From assembly GCA_964459845.1 (NCBI GenBank), contig CAYWOC010000013.1:1-52770 (forward strand): 52,770 nucleotides of DNA. The letters run 5' to 3'. The DNA comes from CALZFJ01 sp964459845 (GTDB taxonomy: Bacteria; Bacteroidota; Bacteroidia; Bacteroidales; Muribaculaceae). Made by a program: the position numbers and the translations under genes. Under the pieces are notes generated by a model, which saw only the letters and a program-made list of their open reading frames with translations, was not told where the DNA came from and ran no database searches. Within the stretch, counting starts at the first letter, position 1, and the number at the start of each line of letters is the position of its first letter. Positions 51,639-52,770 of this stretch are shown here, piece by piece.

Positions 51639-52553
51639 TCAGTCGGCAATGCGCTCGGCTATTCGCAGTTTCGCGCTGCGTGAACGTGGATTTCTCTCTA
51701 TCTCCTCGTCGGTAGGCAATATCACCTTGTTGTTGATTAGCCTAAAAGGGGTATTGATTCTCCCGAAAAAGTCTTTTTCCACCTTTCCCTCGACATTGCC
51801 GCTCTTCATAAAGTTCTTCACCAAGCGGTCTTCAAGCGAATGATAAGTAAGCACAACTAAGCGACCTCCGGGCTTAAGCACCTTGAGCGAGCTTTGCAGC
51901 AGCCGCTTAAGCACTGCAATTTCATCGTTCACCTCGATTCGCAAGGCTTGGAACACTTGCGCAAGCTCCTTTTTCTCGGCTGACGGCTTTATAAAAGGCT
52001 TCACCACACCGAGCAGGTCGCCAGTGGTCTCTATCGGCTTTTTGGAGCGGGAAGACACGATGGCATGTGCCATCTTGCGGGCATTGCGCAACTCGCCATA
52101 TAGATACAGCACATCGGCAAGCTGCTCCTCGGTATAGTTTGCCACAATCCAGCTTGCGTCGCGCTTGGCATCTTGGTTCATCCTCATGTCCAAGCGTCCT
52201 TCTGCCCTGAACGAGAAGCCGCGGTCTTTCTCATCGAAATGATGGAACGACACTCCGAGGTCTGCCATTATGCCATCCACATATTCCACGCCATAGTAGC
52301 GCAAGAAGTTTCGCAAAAACGCGAAATTGCTATGCACGAAAGTGAACCTCGGGTCATCGATACGGTTGGCATAAGCGTCAATGTCCTGGTCGAAACTGTA
52401 TAGCCGTCCGTCGGGTCCCAACCGCTGCATTATGGCGCGTGAATGACCACCTCCGCCGAAAGTCACATCGGCGTAGATTCCTTGCGGCTTTATGTCAAGC
52501 CCGCTCATACATTCATCAAGCAATGCAGGAATGTGGTAAACACTTTCATTCAT
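51639..52553 (-). CDS. rsmH: 16S rRNA m4C1402 methyltransferase RsmH (MraW)
   Basis: RsmH methylates N4 of C1402 in 16S rRNA using SAM. The 304-residue product has YHIPALLDECMSGL at the N-terminus and the SAM loop VTFGGGGHSRAIM. DLGVSFHHFDEKDRGFSFR and LTYHSLEDRLVKNF follow. It is the first visible gene of the dcw cluster. No mraZ occurs in the 217 nt between it and the window end. Confidence 0.97.
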   Translation of the reverse strand: MNESVYHIPALLDECMSGLDIKPQGIYADVTFGGGGHSRAIMQRLGPDGRLYSFDQDIDAYANRIDDPRFTFVHSNFAFLRNFLRYYGVEYVDGIMADLGVSFHHFDEKDRGFSFRAEGRLDMRMNQDAKRDASWIVANYTEEQLADVLYLYGELRNARKMAHAIVSSRSKKPIETTGDLLGVVKPFIKPSAEKKELAQVFQALRIEVNDEIAVLKRLLQSSLKVLKPGGRLVVLTYHSLEDRLVKNFMKSGNVEGKVEKDFFGRINTPFRLINNKVILPTDEEIERNPRSRSAKLRIAERIAD

Positions 52554-52770
52554 AATCTTTTACAAACAATTCTTTATATGTAAAATATCTTTTTCAACCC
52601 TCAATATTCCACCTCCGGAAAATAGATCGTAATTCAGTGTAAAGTTAGTTATTATTCTTCGGAATTTACAAATCCAAACTCGATTTTTTTCACCTTTCCC
52701 CCGAAAAAGTTATTAACGGTAGGTTCAATTGGCAAGTGCAAATTTAGCAATTTGTTTGAAGAACTCACAT
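52554..52770 (-). promoter_or_regulatory. Upstream region of the dcw cluster
   Basis: This 217-nt AT-rich stretch has an exact minus-strand -7 box TAAATTTGC at 52738-52746. A weaker candidate nearer the gene has TTTG, a 21-nt spacer and TAACTTTA. Either could drive the cluster. No MraZ coding sequence and no TGGGN-type MraZ repeats were noticed. Confidence 0.4.

Noticed and set aside
1..52770. CRISPR array, prophage or rRNA operon
   Set aside because: No regularly spaced repeat-spacer units, phage structural genes or rRNA sequences were seen anywhere in the window.

Overview
The window looks like a chromosomal segment of a gut Bacteroidales bacterium, most likely Muribaculaceae or a close relative. 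The evidence is the SUF operon (cvpA-sufBCDS), a dcw cluster in Bacteroidetes order, PCMD, DUF3244 and BspA-type exported proteins, and many promoters of the Bacteroidetes form TTTG-N(19-21)-TAnnTTTGC. The family-level assignment is inference. The content is mostly housekeeping, with two accessory stretches (about 10.7-17 kb and 26.3-30.4 kb).

Layout. 1-1543: an IS-like transposase start at the left edge, tRNA-Asp and asnA. 1862-4152: a drug/metabolite-type transporter and an exported PCMD-domain protein. 10684-4181 (minus): a six-gene operon, cvpA family-sufB-sufC-sufD-sufS-glycosyltransferase. 10685-11385: a 0.7 kb gap holding three evenly spaced palindromes and a likely small RNA. 12048-11386: a small lipoprotein. 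16891-12289 (minus): an unusual three-gene unit made of a GrpE-like coiled-coil protein, a lid-less Hsp70, and a membrane protein with two Ig-like repeats and an SH3b domain. 17168-18693: an exported esterase and a corrinoid adenosyltransferase.

18981-24937 (plus) is an arginine/proline cluster: argR, a GNAT likely to be the N-acylglutamate synthase, argG, argC, argD, proC, then a short ssb. 25117-30319 holds a GT87-like membrane protein, a GC-rich structured repeat, a frameshifted BspA-like LRR gene, a DUF3244 protein and a TPR lipoprotein/regulator. pckA (minus) and metK plus an SDR epimerase (plus) diverge from a 557 bp control region. serS and yqeY follow, and then the dcw cluster on the minus strand (rsmH-ftsL-ftsI-murE-mraY-murD-ftsW-murG-murC-ftsQ-ftsA-ftsZ) runs to the right edge.

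Best candidate for an undescribed system: the GrpE-like/Hsp70-like/Ig-SH3b triad, which looks like a dedicated membrane-tethered chaperone machine with its own nucleotide-exchange factor and no J-protein. Second: three 18-bp palindromes at exact 33-bp spacing upstream of the cvpA-suf operon. Several genes (cobO, the TPR lipoprotein) have their start codon 4-5 nt after the -7 box and may be leaderless.
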